Source: an uncultured Brachyspira sp.
Lineage (GTDB): Bacteria; Spirochaetota; Brachyspiria; Brachyspirales; Brachyspiraceae
Direction: 5' to 3'
Assembly (NCBI RefSeq): GCF_910578695.1
Contig: NZ_CAJTQJ010000014.1
Location: 1-44,955, forward strand
Length of the DNA stretch: 44,955 nucleotides
Under the pieces are notes generated by a model, which was not told the DNA's origin, made no database searches, and worked only from the letters and a program-made list of their open reading frames with translations. Shown piece by piece: positions 33,211 through 42,968 of the stretch; within the stretch, counting starts at the first letter, position 1, and each line of letters begins with the position of its first letter. The position numbers were made by a program, and so were the translations under genes.

Positions 33211-34776
33211 ATGGATAATGAAGAATTAAACTTACAGCTTGAAAAATTATATGAAGAAGGAAAACATAAAGAGATTATCAAATTAATACTTTCATTACCG
33301 AAAGAAGAGTTAGATGATGATATTAAAGGTCAGCTTGCTGTAGCATATAATAATAATGCTGAATTTGATTTAGCAATAGAAACATTAAATTCATTATCAG
33401 AAGAAGCTAAAGAGCATCATACTTGGTTTTATAAAACGGCTTATGCATACAGCGGAAAGTCAGATACAAGCAATGCAAATTTAAATATAGACAGAGCATT
33501 ATATACATTAGAAATGAATAAACATTCTATAAGCAGCGAAGAATATAATTACTTCAATAATTTATATAATAATTTAAAAGAATATATACAAAACAGCAGC
33601 ATACATTATGAGGCTAATTCAGTTGATATTAATGATTCAGATTCTATAATAAAAGATATATCATCTATTTTAGCAAATGATATAGATAATGAAATAGTGG
33701 AGGGAAGCATTGTTATAAAAGAATGGAATATATTTATAAATGCTTATGCAGAAAATATAACTGATAAAAATGCTGTTATAAATTATTATATATCCAGTCC
33801 TGATTGGGACAGAGATATATTTGAATGCTGTGCTAGTGCAGGTAAAGATGCTAATACTTCTGTAGGGCTTTCAAACGGAAGTTTTGTATTCGGTATAATG
33901 ACAGGCATAAAAGCAATGTATGAAAACAGGATGCTTGATGAGGCAGAAACTGAATTTTTGGGTAATAAGCATAAATGGAAAGTTTATACGAGCAATTTAG
34001 TGAGTATGGGGGAGGATAATGGAAAGTCCAAAAATGTAAATATTTATTGGGATATGTTTAAAGATGATATTCTGAAGCGAATAGGCAATCAAAAAATTTG
34101 CTATATAAAAATATACGGAGCTAAAGCTGCAAACGATTATTCAATAGGCGAGCTTAGAATAAATGATATCAATATAGCTGAACTTTCAGATAAAATGAAT
34201 GAGTATGTTAAAACTTGGAATGATACTAATTTTTCATCGGATAAGCAGTTTTTCTTTTTAGTACAGGAAGATGAAACTTATACTCCTTATCCATTCAGTA
34301 ATGAAGAGATTTTTAATTTCGTTAAAGAATATTCAAATATAGTTTTAAACTCTAAAGAGCTTGAAGAATATTATGATAGATTAGAATATTCAGCAGAGGA
34401 GCTTACAAAAAACTATACGCTTGCTGCTGATTTATTTTTATTTCTTCCTGAAATATGTGCTGATAATGAATTTTTTAATGAGCTTCATTCATCTGAAAAA
34501 ATCAGATTTGATTTTGGTTCGGAAGATAAAAACTGCATCGTATACAAAACCCAGCTTCATACTTATTATTTAATTAATAATTATATATTCGAGCTTTTCA
34601 GAGAAAATGCATTCAATGGAAAAGAAAATGAAGTATATTTAAAATTTATAAATATGAGTGCATTATATAATATATATTTGCAGATAAAAGATGATTATGA
34701 AAAGAAAAATCAAAAATTAGAAAATTTGGAAGTAAATTTAAGCTTTAATGTAGATGATGATTATGAGATTAGATAA
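33211..34776 (+). CDS. TPR-like plus DUF6348-like protein
   Basis: 521 residues, cytoplasmic. The first 130 residues are helical with TPR spacing (EKLYEEGKHKEIIKLILSLP, LAVAYNNNAEFDLAIETLNSL). From about 168 a domain with EWNIFINAYAENITDK ... YISSPDWDRDIFECCASAGK ... GLSNGSFVFGIM resembles DUF6348, a family without known function. Highly acidic overall. Stands alone. Named domain is from memory and tentative. Confidence 0.6.
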   Translation: MDNEELNLQLEKLYEEGKHKEIIKLILSLPKEELDDDIKGQLAVAYNNNAEFDLAIETLNSLSEEAKEHHTWFYKTAYAYSGKSDTSNANLNIDRALYTLEMNKHSISSEEYNYFNNLYNNLKEYIQNSSIHYEANSVDINDSDSIIKDISSILANDIDNEIVEGSIVIKEWNIFINAYAENITDKNAVINYYISSPDWDRDIFECCASAGKDANTSVGLSNGSFVFGIMTGIKAMYENRMLDEAETEFLGNKHKWKVYTSNLVSMGEDNGKSKNVNIYWDMFKDDILKRIGNQKICYIKIYGAKAANDYSIGELRINDINIAELSDKMNEYVKTWNDTNFSSDKQFFFLVQEDETYTPYPFSNEEIFNFVKEYSNIVLNSKELEEYYDRLEYSAEELTKNYTLAADLFLFLPEICADNEFFNELHSSEKIRFDFGSEDKNCIVYKTQLHTYYLINNYIFELFRENAFNGKENEVYLKFINMSALYNIYLQIKDDYEKKNQKLENLEVNLSFNVDDDYEIR

Positions 34777-34843
34777 AAGCGAGCCCACAGAAGATAAATT
34801 CTCCAAATGCGGATTTTGTCGGCGAGTATAGTAATAATAAAAA
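34776..34843 (+). repeat. Repeat family 2 copy
   Basis: AAAGCGAGCC ... GATAAATTCTCCAAATGCGG (34793-34812) then ATTTTGTCGG, ending GGCGAGTATAGTAATAATAA. It matches 29563-29592 in reverse orientation and 30898-31008 in the same orientation. Confidence 0.65.
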
Positions 34844-34940
34844 AATAATTCTTAAACATATTAAAAATTATACTTGCAGAACTCATAATCTTTGATATAC
34901 TCTATATATTAAAAAATATTTTGAATATTATGGAGAGTAT

Positions 34941-36518
34941 ATGCTTAAAAAAATTATCTCAAATATCCTAAAAGAAGCTTTTAAAGACACTGATATAGAA
35001 GATATTGATTCTTATATAGAAATTGGATATTCGGCAGATGATAAATTCGGTGATTATGCTTGTCCTGCTGCTATGAGGCTTGCTAAAGTTTTGAAGAAAA
35101 ACCCTATGGAAATAGCAAATTCAGCAGCTGAAAAAATAGATAAAAAATATTTTGAAAAAATAGAAATAGCAAAGCCCGGATTCATTAATTTAACATTATC
35201 ATATAATTATATAAATGAATGCATCAATGATTTATTAAATGATGATGATTACGGAAAGAATACCGCAGAAGATAAGAAAAAAATATTAATAGAATATGTT
35301 AGTGCAAATCCTACAGGACCTCTTCATATAGGACATGGAAGATGGGCTGCTATTGGAAGTGCATTATCAAATATACTCAAATATGCAGGCAATGAAGTTT
35401 ATCAGGAGTTCTATGTTAATGATGCAGGAGAACAGATAACTAAATTAAATGAAAGCATTAATGCTGTTAAAGAGGGAAAGGAAATTCCTGAAGACGGTTA
35501 TCATGGTTCATATATAGAAGATATAGCTAAAGAGGATGGTGCTCCGAAAGATATTATATTAGAAAAGCAGAAGAAATTATTAGAGAGATTCGGCACATAT
35601 ATGGATAATTATGCCTCTGAATTAAAAATAAGAGAAGGCGGGGAATTAGAAAAAGCTATGGACTTTCTTGATAAAGAGGGGCTTTTATTTGAAAAAGATA
35701 ATGCTGTTTGGTTTAGAAGTACTAAATACGGAGATGATAAAGACAGAGTTGTAAAAAAAAGAAATGGATCATATACATACTTTGCTCCTGATATAACATA
35801 TCATAAAAATAAAATTGACAGAGGATACCATTATTTAATAGATATACTTGGTGCAGACCATCACGGATATGTGCCTAGAATTACTGCTGCTGTAAGGGCT
35901 GTAAGTAAAGATAGTGCATCTTTAAAAGTTATACTCGGACAATTGGTTCGTATTTATAGGGGTAATGAACTTGTTAGAATGAGTAAAAGAACAGGCGATA
36001 TGATTAGCCTTGAAGATGTTATTGATGAGATAGGTGCTGACTCTGCCAGATATTTTCTTCTTATGCGTTCTTATTCCAGCTCTCTTGATTTTGATTTGGA
36101 GCTTGCTAAGAAAAAGGATAATGATAATCCTGTTTATTATGTGCAGTATGCTTATGCCAGAGTCTGCAATATATTTTTCAAGCTGGAAGAAAAGAATATG
36201 TCTTATGATAATGATAAGCCTTTTGATATATCAAAAATTGCAAATGAAAGCTCTCTGAAGCTTGCTAAAATGATATTAAGATTTCCTGATGAAATATATG
36301 AAGCTGCAAAATCATTAGAAGTTTATACTTTTATAAATTATACTTATGATTTGGCTGGTGCTTTGCATAGATTCTATTACAGCAATATAGTTCTTGAAGA
36401 GAATGATGAAATAAGACAGGAAAGGCTTACTCTTATAAAGGCAGTAAAAAAAATACTTGGAATATGTTTTGATATAATAGGAATATCTAAAGTAGAAAGA
36501 ATGTGGTCTGATGAATAA
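34941..36518 (+). CDS. argS: Arginyl-tRNA synthetase
   Basis: 525 residues, class I synthetase. N-terminal Add1 domain with KFGDYACPAAMRLAK, the HIGH motif in NPTGPLHIGHGRWAAIG (about 124-140), the catalytic core with LGADHHGYVPRI, the KMSKS-type VRMSKRTGD, and the C-terminal anticodon-binding DALR-like domain from about 405. GGAG precedes the start. Single gene behind a family 2 repeat. Confidence 0.97.
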   Translation: MLKKIISNILKEAFKDTDIEDIDSYIEIGYSADDKFGDYACPAAMRLAKVLKKNPMEIANSAAEKIDKKYFEKIEIAKPGFINLTLSYNYINECINDLLNDDDYGKNTAEDKKKILIEYVSANPTGPLHIGHGRWAAIGSALSNILKYAGNEVYQEFYVNDAGEQITKLNESINAVKEGKEIPEDGYHGSYIEDIAKEDGAPKDIILEKQKKLLERFGTYMDNYASELKIREGGELEKAMDFLDKEGLLFEKDNAVWFRSTKYGDDKDRVVKKRNGSYTYFAPDITYHKNKIDRGYHYLIDILGADHHGYVPRITAAVRAVSKDSASLKVILGQLVRIYRGNELVRMSKRTGDMISLEDVIDEIGADSARYFLLMRSYSSSLDFDLELAKKKDNDNPVYYVQYAYARVCNIFFKLEEKNMSYDNDKPFDISKIANESSLKLAKMILRFPDEIYEAAKSLEVYTFINYTYDLAGALHRFYYSNIVLEENDEIRQERLTLIKAVKKILGICFDIIGISKVERMWSDE

Positions 36519-36622
36519 TTGAATAATTGAGAAAAATTAAAGTTAATATTAATAATAAAACTATAAAGTGCGGGCATATATAATTAAGTTTTAATAACAT
36601 TTCATATTTAGAATTTTAAAAA

Positions 36623-39481
36623 TTAATCCGTACTTACTAAATTTTCTTCGCTGCCATTAACTTTACCGTCTTTATCTACTTTAACTGTAAATATTTTTGA
36701 AACGCCCTTTTCTTCAGCAGTTATTCCATAATAAGCATCGGCTATAGTGGCAGATACCTCATCATGCGTTATTATTAGAAACTGAGTTTTATTTGAAAGA
36801 TTTTTAACCATATTTTTATATCTTATAATATTAGCTCCGTCAAGTGCCGCATCAACCTCATCAAGTATGCAGAAAGGACTAGGACGGTATAAGAATATTG
36901 CAAATACCAAAGCAAGCCCTGTCATAGTAAGTTCTCCGCCTGAATATGATACAATATTTTCCATTCTCTTACCCGGAGGCTGAGCGAATATATCAATAGG
37001 ACTATTCAGTAAATCATCTTCATTTTGTATTTTAAGTCCTGCATTACCGCCGCCGAATAATATTTTAAATGTTTCAGAAAATTTTTTATTTATTTCATTG
37101 AATGTTTTTAAGAAATCTTCACCCGCTTTTTTATTGGCATCGGCTATTATTTTTAGTATCTCTTCTTTTGACTTTTCTAAATCTTCTTTCTGTTTTATTA
37201 AAAATTCAAATCTGGTTTTAGCTTCCTGATATTCATCTAATGCCATTTCATTTATATGCCCTAAATTTTTTATTCTTTCATTAATAGTGCTTAATTTATT
37301 TTTATATGATTCTTCATCTATCAAGTTTTGAGTATTTTCCTCAAAGTCTTTCAAATTAAGGGCATAATTTTCATAAAAATGAGTATAAATATCTTTTATC
37401 TTATCATTGCTTTGATTTATTCTCTCGCCTGCTCTTGTGATATTTTCATTTATTTCATTAAGTTTTCTTACTCTTTTAGCTAAGCTGGTTTCAAAATTAG
37501 ATAATGCTGACTCTGCCTTTTTTATTTCATTGGCTTTATGCCTTGATTCGCTTTCTGTTTTTGATTTCTTTTTTTCTAATTCTTTATAATTTATAGAGTT
37601 TTCTTTATATTCTTCATTTAGTCTTTTATATTCTTCTTCAAGTCTGTTTATTTTATCATTGAGAGAGGCAAATTCTTCTTCTATCATTTTTATGCTTTTT
37701 ATTATCATTTCTTTTCTGTCTTCTGATGCTTTTTTATTTGTTTCGTATTTAGCTCTCTCTATTGTAAGGGTAGTAAGGTTAGAATTTCCTCTATTAATAT
37801 TATCAGCAGAGATTTTTATTTCATTATTTATTTCTTCAATTTTTTCTATATTATTTTTTATAAAACTTTCTAAATATGCAATCTCTTTATCTATTGCTTC
37901 TTTCTGCATATAAGTTCCTTCCTTATCAAAAAGCAAATCAACGAAAGGATCTTTTATTCTTGTATACTCTTTAAAAATATTCTGCAGAAATAATGCATCT
38001 TTTTTCTCTGTTTCTAAAATCTCTCCTAAACTCCTAATAAAACTGCATAATGAATTATAATTAAGCTCATCTAAATTTGATAATACTCCGTCATCTTCAA
38101 ATTCTTTTATAGTATTCATTTTTATATTTATTGAATTAAGTAAATTGCTAAATCCTATATCAATATCGCTTTCATGCTTTCCTATATTCTGATAAAAGCT
38201 GTTTCCCATTACATCTTTTTTCTTTTCATCTATCTCTGTTATTATTTTATTTATAACTTCTAATTGTCTTTCTCTTGCATCTGCAATTTTTAATGCTGCA
38301 TTTTGATTTTCCTGAGTTATAGCAGATATTTGATCATTTAAACTTGCTATTTTATTTTGTTCATTTGCAATATTGCTTTCTTCTATTTCCTGTTCTTTTA
38401 AAGATCTTTCTATATTTTCAGCTATAGTTTTTACTTCTTCTTCAAGCTCTGCTATTTTATTTTTATCTTCATCTATTCTTTTTAATAATATATTTTTTCT
38501 GTTTACAGTTTCTTCTTTTTCTTTGCCTGCATTATCAAGCTGATTTTTTAACTGATTTGACATCTTTTCTATATGAGTAAGCTCAGTCATAATGAGAGAA
38601 ACCTGCTTATCAAGTTCTATTGATAATGTTCTGGTTTCTTCAAATTTTAAAAGCTCCTCTTGTTTCTGCTTATCCAAATCCTGAAGCTCTTTTTCTAAAT
38701 CTTTTCTTTTATTAATCTGATCTTCAAGACTTTTATTTTGTTCTTCTAAGTTTATTTTTAATTTTTTTATATTGTTAACATTTAAGCTTATATTTATTTT
38801 TTTATGCTCATCTTTAAGATTATAATATTTTTCTGTTCTTGCCGCCTGTTCTTTCAAAGATTTATAATGTTTTTCAGCATTCTTTATTTCTATTTTTACA
38901 TTATCAATATTTCTTTCAGATTCTTCTAATTTTTTTGCAGCTTCTCTTCTTCTTTCAAGATATTTGCTTATTCCTGCAGCATTTTCAATAATGCTTCTTC
39001 TCTCTTCAGGCTTCTGCTTTGCTATTTCTGATACAGTACCCTGCTTTATAACCGAGTATGCATTTTTACCAAGTCCTGTATCTAAAAACATATCAACTAT
39101 ATCTTTTAATCTTACCTGCTCATCATTGATATAATATTCTGATAGTCCTTTTCTATAATACTTTCTTGTAACTACAACTTCATCTGCATCATATTTTTTT
39201 ATCCATCTTTCTTTATTATCCAAAGTAAGAACTGCTTGTGCAAGAGAAGACGGCTTTCTGTTTTCAGTACCGTGAAATATAACGCTTTCAAGTCCTTTTG
39301 CACTATCTATTCTTAATCTGCTTGCAGACTGCTCTCCCATAACCCATAGAAAAGCCTCTACAATATTGCTTTTTCCTATTCCGTTAGGTCCAAGCACTAC
39401 TGTAATTCCTTCATTAAACTCTATATTAGTTTCTATAGCAAATGATTTGAATCCATGCAAATTAAGATTCTTTATGTACAT
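36623..39481 (-). CDS. smc: Chromosome segregation SMC protein, short with no clear hinge
   Basis: 952 residues against about 1150-1200 for typical bacterial SMC. The N-terminal head has Walker A GPNGIGKSN (31-39) and the GVSSVIFHG-like SVIFHGTENRKP; the C-terminal head has SYSGGELTMTGLALVFAIF (signature, LSGGEK in most) and FCILDEVDAALD (Walker B), ending YGITAEEKGVSKIF. Two coiled-coil arms cover roughly 165-400 and 540-780. The 400-540 stretch between them lacks the glycine-rich hinge domain. It would load at parS via ParB and organise DNA; sites are present at 9.4-9.7 kb. No scpA or scpB nearby. Confidence 0.9.
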   Translation of the reverse strand: MYIKNLNLHGFKSFAIETNIEFNEGITVVLGPNGIGKSNIVEAFLWVMGEQSASRLRIDSAKGLESVIFHGTENRKPSSLAQAVLTLDNKERWIKKYDADEVVVTRKYYRKGLSEYYINDEQVRLKDIVDMFLDTGLGKNAYSVIKQGTVSEIAKQKPEERRSIIENAAGISKYLERRREAAKKLEESERNIDNVKIEIKNAEKHYKSLKEQAARTEKYYNLKDEHKKINISLNVNNIKKLKINLEEQNKSLEDQINKRKDLEKELQDLDKQKQEELLKFEETRTLSIELDKQVSLIMTELTHIEKMSNQLKNQLDNAGKEKEETVNRKNILLKRIDEDKNKIAELEEEVKTIAENIERSLKEQEIEESNIANEQNKIASLNDQISAITQENQNAALKIADARERQLEVINKIITEIDEKKKDVMGNSFYQNIGKHESDIDIGFSNLLNSINIKMNTIKEFEDDGVLSNLDELNYNSLCSFIRSLGEILETEKKDALFLQNIFKEYTRIKDPFVDLLFDKEGTYMQKEAIDKEIAYLESFIKNNIEKIEEINNEIKISADNINRGNSNLTTLTIERAKYETNKKASEDRKEMIIKSIKMIEEEFASLNDKINRLEEEYKRLNEEYKENSINYKELEKKKSKTESESRHKANEIKKAESALSNFETSLAKRVRKLNEINENITRAGERINQSNDKIKDIYTHFYENYALNLKDFEENTQNLIDEESYKNKLSTINERIKNLGHINEMALDEYQEAKTRFEFLIKQKEDLEKSKEEILKIIADANKKAGEDFLKTFNEINKKFSETFKILFGGGNAGLKIQNEDDLLNSPIDIFAQPPGKRMENIVSYSGGELTMTGLALVFAIFLYRPSPFCILDEVDAALDGANIIRYKNMVKNLSNKTQFLIITHDEVSATIADAYYGITAEEKGVSKIFTVKVDKDGKVNGSEENLVSTD

Positions 39482-39818
39482 CTCTTTTCCTAATTTTAAA
39501 TATATATTTATTAATTATACAATTCTATTAAAAAATAATCAATTATTAAATAAATAATATATAAAAACACTGTAAATTTAAATTATACGAATTTGAAATT
39601 TACTTAATAATAATATTACTGCTGATATTAAAAGTAAAAAATAAAAAAGACAAATTTAGATTTTTATAATATTTAAATCATAAAAAATATAATTCATTAT
39701 TTTTAAAATATTCAGATTAATCAATAAAATCTTGACTTAATCTTTTATTTATGATAGCATTATAGTTGAATTTTATATGCTCGCGTATAGGATATTATTT
39801 TAATTTAGGAGTATATTT
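39482..39818. other. AT-rich gap upstream of gap
   Basis: No ORF or repeat. A likely promoter for gap has TTGACT at 39732-39737 with a weak TAGCAT at 17 bases. Nothing else recognised. Confidence 0.5.
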
Positions 39819-40862
39819 ATGGCTGTAAAAGTAGCAATAAACGGTTTCGGACGCATTGGTCGTCTAGTTTTTCAGGCATTAGTAGAACGCGGTTTATTAG
39901 GCAAAGAAATTGATGTAGTTGGCGTAGTGGATGTTAGTACTGATGCTAAATATTTTGCTTATCAATTAAAATATGATTCAGTTCATGGCAAAATGAAAGC
40001 TGATATATCAACAGAAGGCGAAGATGTATTAGTAGTTAATGGATGCAAAATAAAATGTATAGGAGCTACTAAAGAATTAAAGGATCTTCCTTGGAAAGAT
40101 TTAGGAGTAGAGTATGTGATAGAATCTACAGGTCTTTTCACTGAAAAAACAAAAGCAGAAGGACATATAGCAGCAGGTGCTAAGAAAGTAATTATTTCTG
40201 CTCCGGGTAAAGGCGATTTAAGAACTTTTGTTTATGGCGTAAATCATGAAGAATATAACCCTGCAGAACATCATGTAGTATCTAATGCTTCTTGTACTAC
40301 TAACTGTTTAGCCCCTGTAGTACATGTACTTCTTAAAGAAGGTATCGGTGTGGAAACAGGTCTTATGACTACTATTCACTCTTATACAGCTACTCAGAAA
40401 GTAGTAGACGGACCTTCTAAGAAAGATTGGAGAGGAGGACGTGCGGCTGCTATCAATACTATTCCTTCTACTACTGGCGCTGCTAAAGCGGTTGGAGAAG
40501 TACTGCCTGCTACTAAAGGTAAATTAACAGGTATGAGCTTCAGAGTAGCTACGCCTGATGTATCTGTTGTAGATTTGACTTTCAGAAGTGAAAAAGACAC
40601 TTCTATTGAAGAAATTGATGCACTTATGAAAAAAGCTTCTGAAACTTACTTAAAAGATGTTTTAGGTTATTGTAATGAAGAATTGGTGTCTTCTGATTTT
40701 ATACATGATCCTAGAAGTTCTATTTATGACTCTTTAGCTACTGTTCAGAACAATTTAAAAGGTGAGAAAAGATTCTTTAAAGTTGTTTCTTGGTATGATA
40801 ATGAATGGGGTTATTCTAATAGAGTAATTGATTTATTATTATATATGTATAACAAAAAATAA
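39819..40862 (+). CDS. gap: Glyceraldehyde-3-phosphate dehydrogenase
   Basis: 347 residues; glycolytic oxidation of glyceraldehyde 3-phosphate with NAD. INGFGRIGR (8-15) begins the NAD domain; the active site is SNASCTTNCLAP with C159 and the base H187. The protein is complete. Codon use is the most biased in the window, indicating high expression. GGAG precedes the start. Followed by a family 1 repeat and then a terminator, so the repeat is in its 3' untranslated region; pgk follows separately. Confidence 0.97.
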   Translation: MAVKVAINGFGRIGRLVFQALVERGLLGKEIDVVGVVDVSTDAKYFAYQLKYDSVHGKMKADISTEGEDVLVVNGCKIKCIGATKELKDLPWKDLGVEYVIESTGLFTEKTKAEGHIAAGAKKVIISAPGKGDLRTFVYGVNHEEYNPAEHHVVSNASCTTNCLAPVVHVLLKEGIGVETGLMTTIHSYTATQKVVDGPSKKDWRGGRAAAINTIPSTTGAAKAVGEVLPATKGKLTGMSFRVATPDVSVVDLTFRSEKDTSIEEIDALMKKASETYLKDVLGYCNEELVSSDFIHDPRSSIYDSLATVQNNLKGEKRFFKVVSWYDNEWGYSNRVIDLLLYMYNKK

Positions 40863-40889
40863 TATTAAAAATAAATTATTTTAAAACTA

Positions 40890-41003
40890 TAAACAGCAAG
40901 TTTATCGCTAGCAATACAAAAAGATAAACGAGCAGCTGATAACCGACATTTAAGGAGGTTGTCAGCTATTATCAAGCGAGTTTATCGCTAGCAATAATAA
41001 AGA
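40890..41003 (+). repeat. Family 1 structured repeat, copy D, with an extra tail
   Basis: Outer GATAAAC/GTTTATC (40923-40929, 40980-40986) and inner AGCTGATAACC/GGTTGTCAGCT (40934-40944, 40957-40967; one G-U pair). A second GTTTATCGCTAGCAATA tail precedes it at 40899, as if a copy had lost its left part. Confidence 0.85.
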
Positions 41004-41020
41004 AATTTTTATTAGCAATA

Positions 41021-41055
41021 AGGGTGTTATATTGATTATAGCACCCTTTAAATTT
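41021..41055 (+). terminator. Terminator of gap
   Basis: AGGGTGTTATA and TATAGCACCCT (one G-U) around TTGAT, followed by a T-rich stretch. Confidence 0.8.
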
Positions 41056-41118
41056 TTAATAAAAAATTATCATTAAGTTATAAAGTCATAAAATCATAAT
41101 ATAAAGGAGTTAATTATA

Positions 41119-42318
41119 ATGAAAAAAACAGTAAAAGATATAGATATTAAAGGTAAAAAAGTTATAATGAGAGTGGATTTTAATGTGCCTCTCGATAAAG
41201 AAACAAGTTCTAAAATCACAGATACTACAAGAGTAGATGCTGCTATGCCTACTATAGAATATATACTTTCTCAAGGAGCTTGTTTAATACTTATGAGTCA
41301 TTTAGGCAGACCAAAAGGAGAGCCTAATCCTAAATATTCTTTAAAACCTGTTTATGATTATTTAAAAACTAAACTTCCTAATAATAAAGTTGAATTTGCT
41401 AAAGACTGTATAGGAGAAGAAGTAAAAAAACAGGCTTCTGAATTAAAGGCAGGAGATGTATTATTACTTGAAAATTTAAGATATCATGCAGAAGAAGAGA
41501 AAAATGATACTGCATTTTCTAAAGAGCTTGCTGATTTAGCTGATGTTTATGTTAATGATGCTTTCGGTACTGCACATAGAGCTCATTCTTCTACTGCAGG
41601 AATTGTATCTGCTAAACCTGAAATGCCTGCTGTTTCAGGCTTCTTAATGGAAAAAGAAATTAAGTATTTGGGAGATGCTGTTGCTAATCCTCAGCGTCCT
41701 TTTGTTGCTATAATAGGCGGAGCTAAAGTTTCTTCAAAAATTTCTGTACTTAAAAATTTAATTAATAAAGTAGATACTTTAATAGTAGTAGGAGGTATGG
41801 CTTATACTTTCTTTAAAGCTAAAGGTTTAGAAATAGGTTCTTCTTTATGCGAAGATGATTATATTGCTACTGCTAAGGAGATTATGGATAAAGCTAAGGA
41901 ATTAAATAAAACTTTATATCTGCCTGTTGATAATGTTATAGCTGATAAATTTGATAATGAAGCTAATATAAAAACAGTAGATTCTAATGCTATACCTGCA
42001 GGCTGGATGGGTATGGATGTAGGACCTAAAACTTTAAAAGATCTTGAAGATATACTTAAAAATGCTAAAACAGTTGTTTGGAACGGACCTTTAGGAGTAT
42101 TTGAAATGTCTAATTTTGCTAAGGGTACTTTTGAAGTGGCTAAATTTATTGCTGATTCTAATGCTGTGAGTATTATAGGCGGAGGCGACAGTGTATCTGC
42201 TGTTAATAAATCAGGTGTTGCTGATAAGATGACGCATGTATCTACAGGAGGCGGAGCTTCTTTAGAGTTCCTTGAAGGAATAGAACTTCCGGGTATTGCC
42301 GTACTTCAGGATAAATAA
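41119..42318 (+). CDS. pgk: Phosphoglycerate kinase
   Basis: 399 residues; makes ATP from 1,3-bisphosphoglycerate. Signatures: KKVIMRVDFNVPLD near the start, LMSHLGRPKGE, AIIGGAKVSSKISVL, and the C-terminal SIIGGGDSVSAV and TGGGASLEFLEG. AAAGGAG precedes the start. Together with gap upstream it is the classical gap-pgk pair, but separated by 256 bases with a repeat and terminator, so the two are independently transcribed or read through. Confidence 0.97.
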   Translation: MKKTVKDIDIKGKKVIMRVDFNVPLDKETSSKITDTTRVDAAMPTIEYILSQGACLILMSHLGRPKGEPNPKYSLKPVYDYLKTKLPNNKVEFAKDCIGEEVKKQASELKAGDVLLLENLRYHAEEEKNDTAFSKELADLADVYVNDAFGTAHRAHSSTAGIVSAKPEMPAVSGFLMEKEIKYLGDAVANPQRPFVAIIGGAKVSSKISVLKNLINKVDTLIVVGGMAYTFFKAKGLEIGSSLCEDDYIATAKEIMDKAKELNKTLYLPVDNVIADKFDNEANIKTVDSNAIPAGWMGMDVGPKTLKDLEDILKNAKTVVWNGPLGVFEMSNFAKGTFEVAKFIADSNAVSIIGGGDSVSAVNKSGVADKMTHVSTGGGASLEFLEGIELPGIAVLQDK

Positions 42319-42345
42319 TACATTAAAATATAAAAATAACTTATT

Positions 42346-42397
42346 AAAATTGTGAGTAAATAATATTTACAAAAATGTTATTAACTCGCAATTTTTA
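42346..42397 (+). terminator. Terminator of pgk
   Basis: AAAATTGTGAGT and ACTCGCAATTTT arms (one G-U) with a larger AT loop, then TTATTA. Confidence 0.7.
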
Positions 42398-42472
42398 TTA
42401 TGAACTTTTATTATTATAAGTAAAATATATTCAGCTGTTTTTTACTTTTTTTAAAATTAAATGTATTTATAC

Positions 42473-42500
42473 TTGACAAAAAAAACTTATGTATTATTAT
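42473..42500 (+). promoter_or_regulatory. Promoter of the aspartate-rich gene
   Basis: TTGACA (42473-42478), 16-base spacer, TATTAT (42495-42500). Expected start about 25 bases before the ATG. Confidence 0.8.
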
Positions 42501-42531
42501 AGCTTTAAAATTATGAATTATGGAGCAAGTA

Positions 42532-42903
42532 ATGGAAGAATTAGAATCTATGAGTTTATTATACGAATTAAATATATTAAACAGCTATTTTTTAAAATAT
42601 GATGATGATGACGACTTTGACGATGATTTTGATGATGATGATAAAGATGACTTTGATGATGATTTCGATGATGATGACGACTTTGATGACTATGATTATG
42701 ACGATGACTATGATGATGATTTCGACGACGATGACGACTTCGATGATGATGATTTCGACGATGATGACGACTTTGATGATGATGATTTCGACGACGATGA
42801 CGACTTTGATGATGACTATGACGATGATATAGATGATTTTGATGATGATGACGACTTCGATGACTATGATGATGATTTTGATGACGATGATTTTGATGAA
42901 TAA
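42532..42903 (+). CDS. Poly-aspartate protein
   Basis: About 123 residues. A 24-residue head (MEELESMSLLYELNILNSYF...) is followed by about 100 residues made almost only of Asp with Phe or Tyr every few places, in units such as DDDDDFDD and DDYDYDD. Predicted extremely acidic and disordered; it could bind Ca2+ or other cations, or mimic nucleic acid. No domain name applies. I take ATG 42532, as GGAG at 42522-42525 is its ribosome site; ATG 42520 overlaps that site. Consensus promoter upstream and terminator downstream mark a real, separately expressed gene. Confidence 0.8.
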   Translation: MEELESMSLLYELNILNSYFLKYDDDDDFDDDFDDDDKDDFDDDFDDDDDFDDYDYDDDYDDDFDDDDDFDDDDFDDDDDFDDDDFDDDDDFDDDYDDDIDDFDDDDDFDDYDDDFDDDDFDE

Positions 42904-42919
42904 TTAATTTTGTATATAT

Positions 42920-42950
42920 AAAGCAATGCTGTTATTTTTAGTATTGCTTT
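42920..42950 (+). terminator. Terminator of the aspartate-rich gene
   Basis: AAAGCAATGCT and AGTATTGCTTT (one G-U) around a T-rich loop, followed by ATTATA. Confidence 0.8.
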
Positions 42951-42968
42951 ATTATAAAAAGGCTTATA

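Noticed and set aside
42599..42832. Met/Thr-rich ORF in another frame of the aspartate-rich gene
   Set aside because: A mirror of the GAT/GAC repeats read as ATG/ACG; the Asp frame has the promoter and ribosome site.
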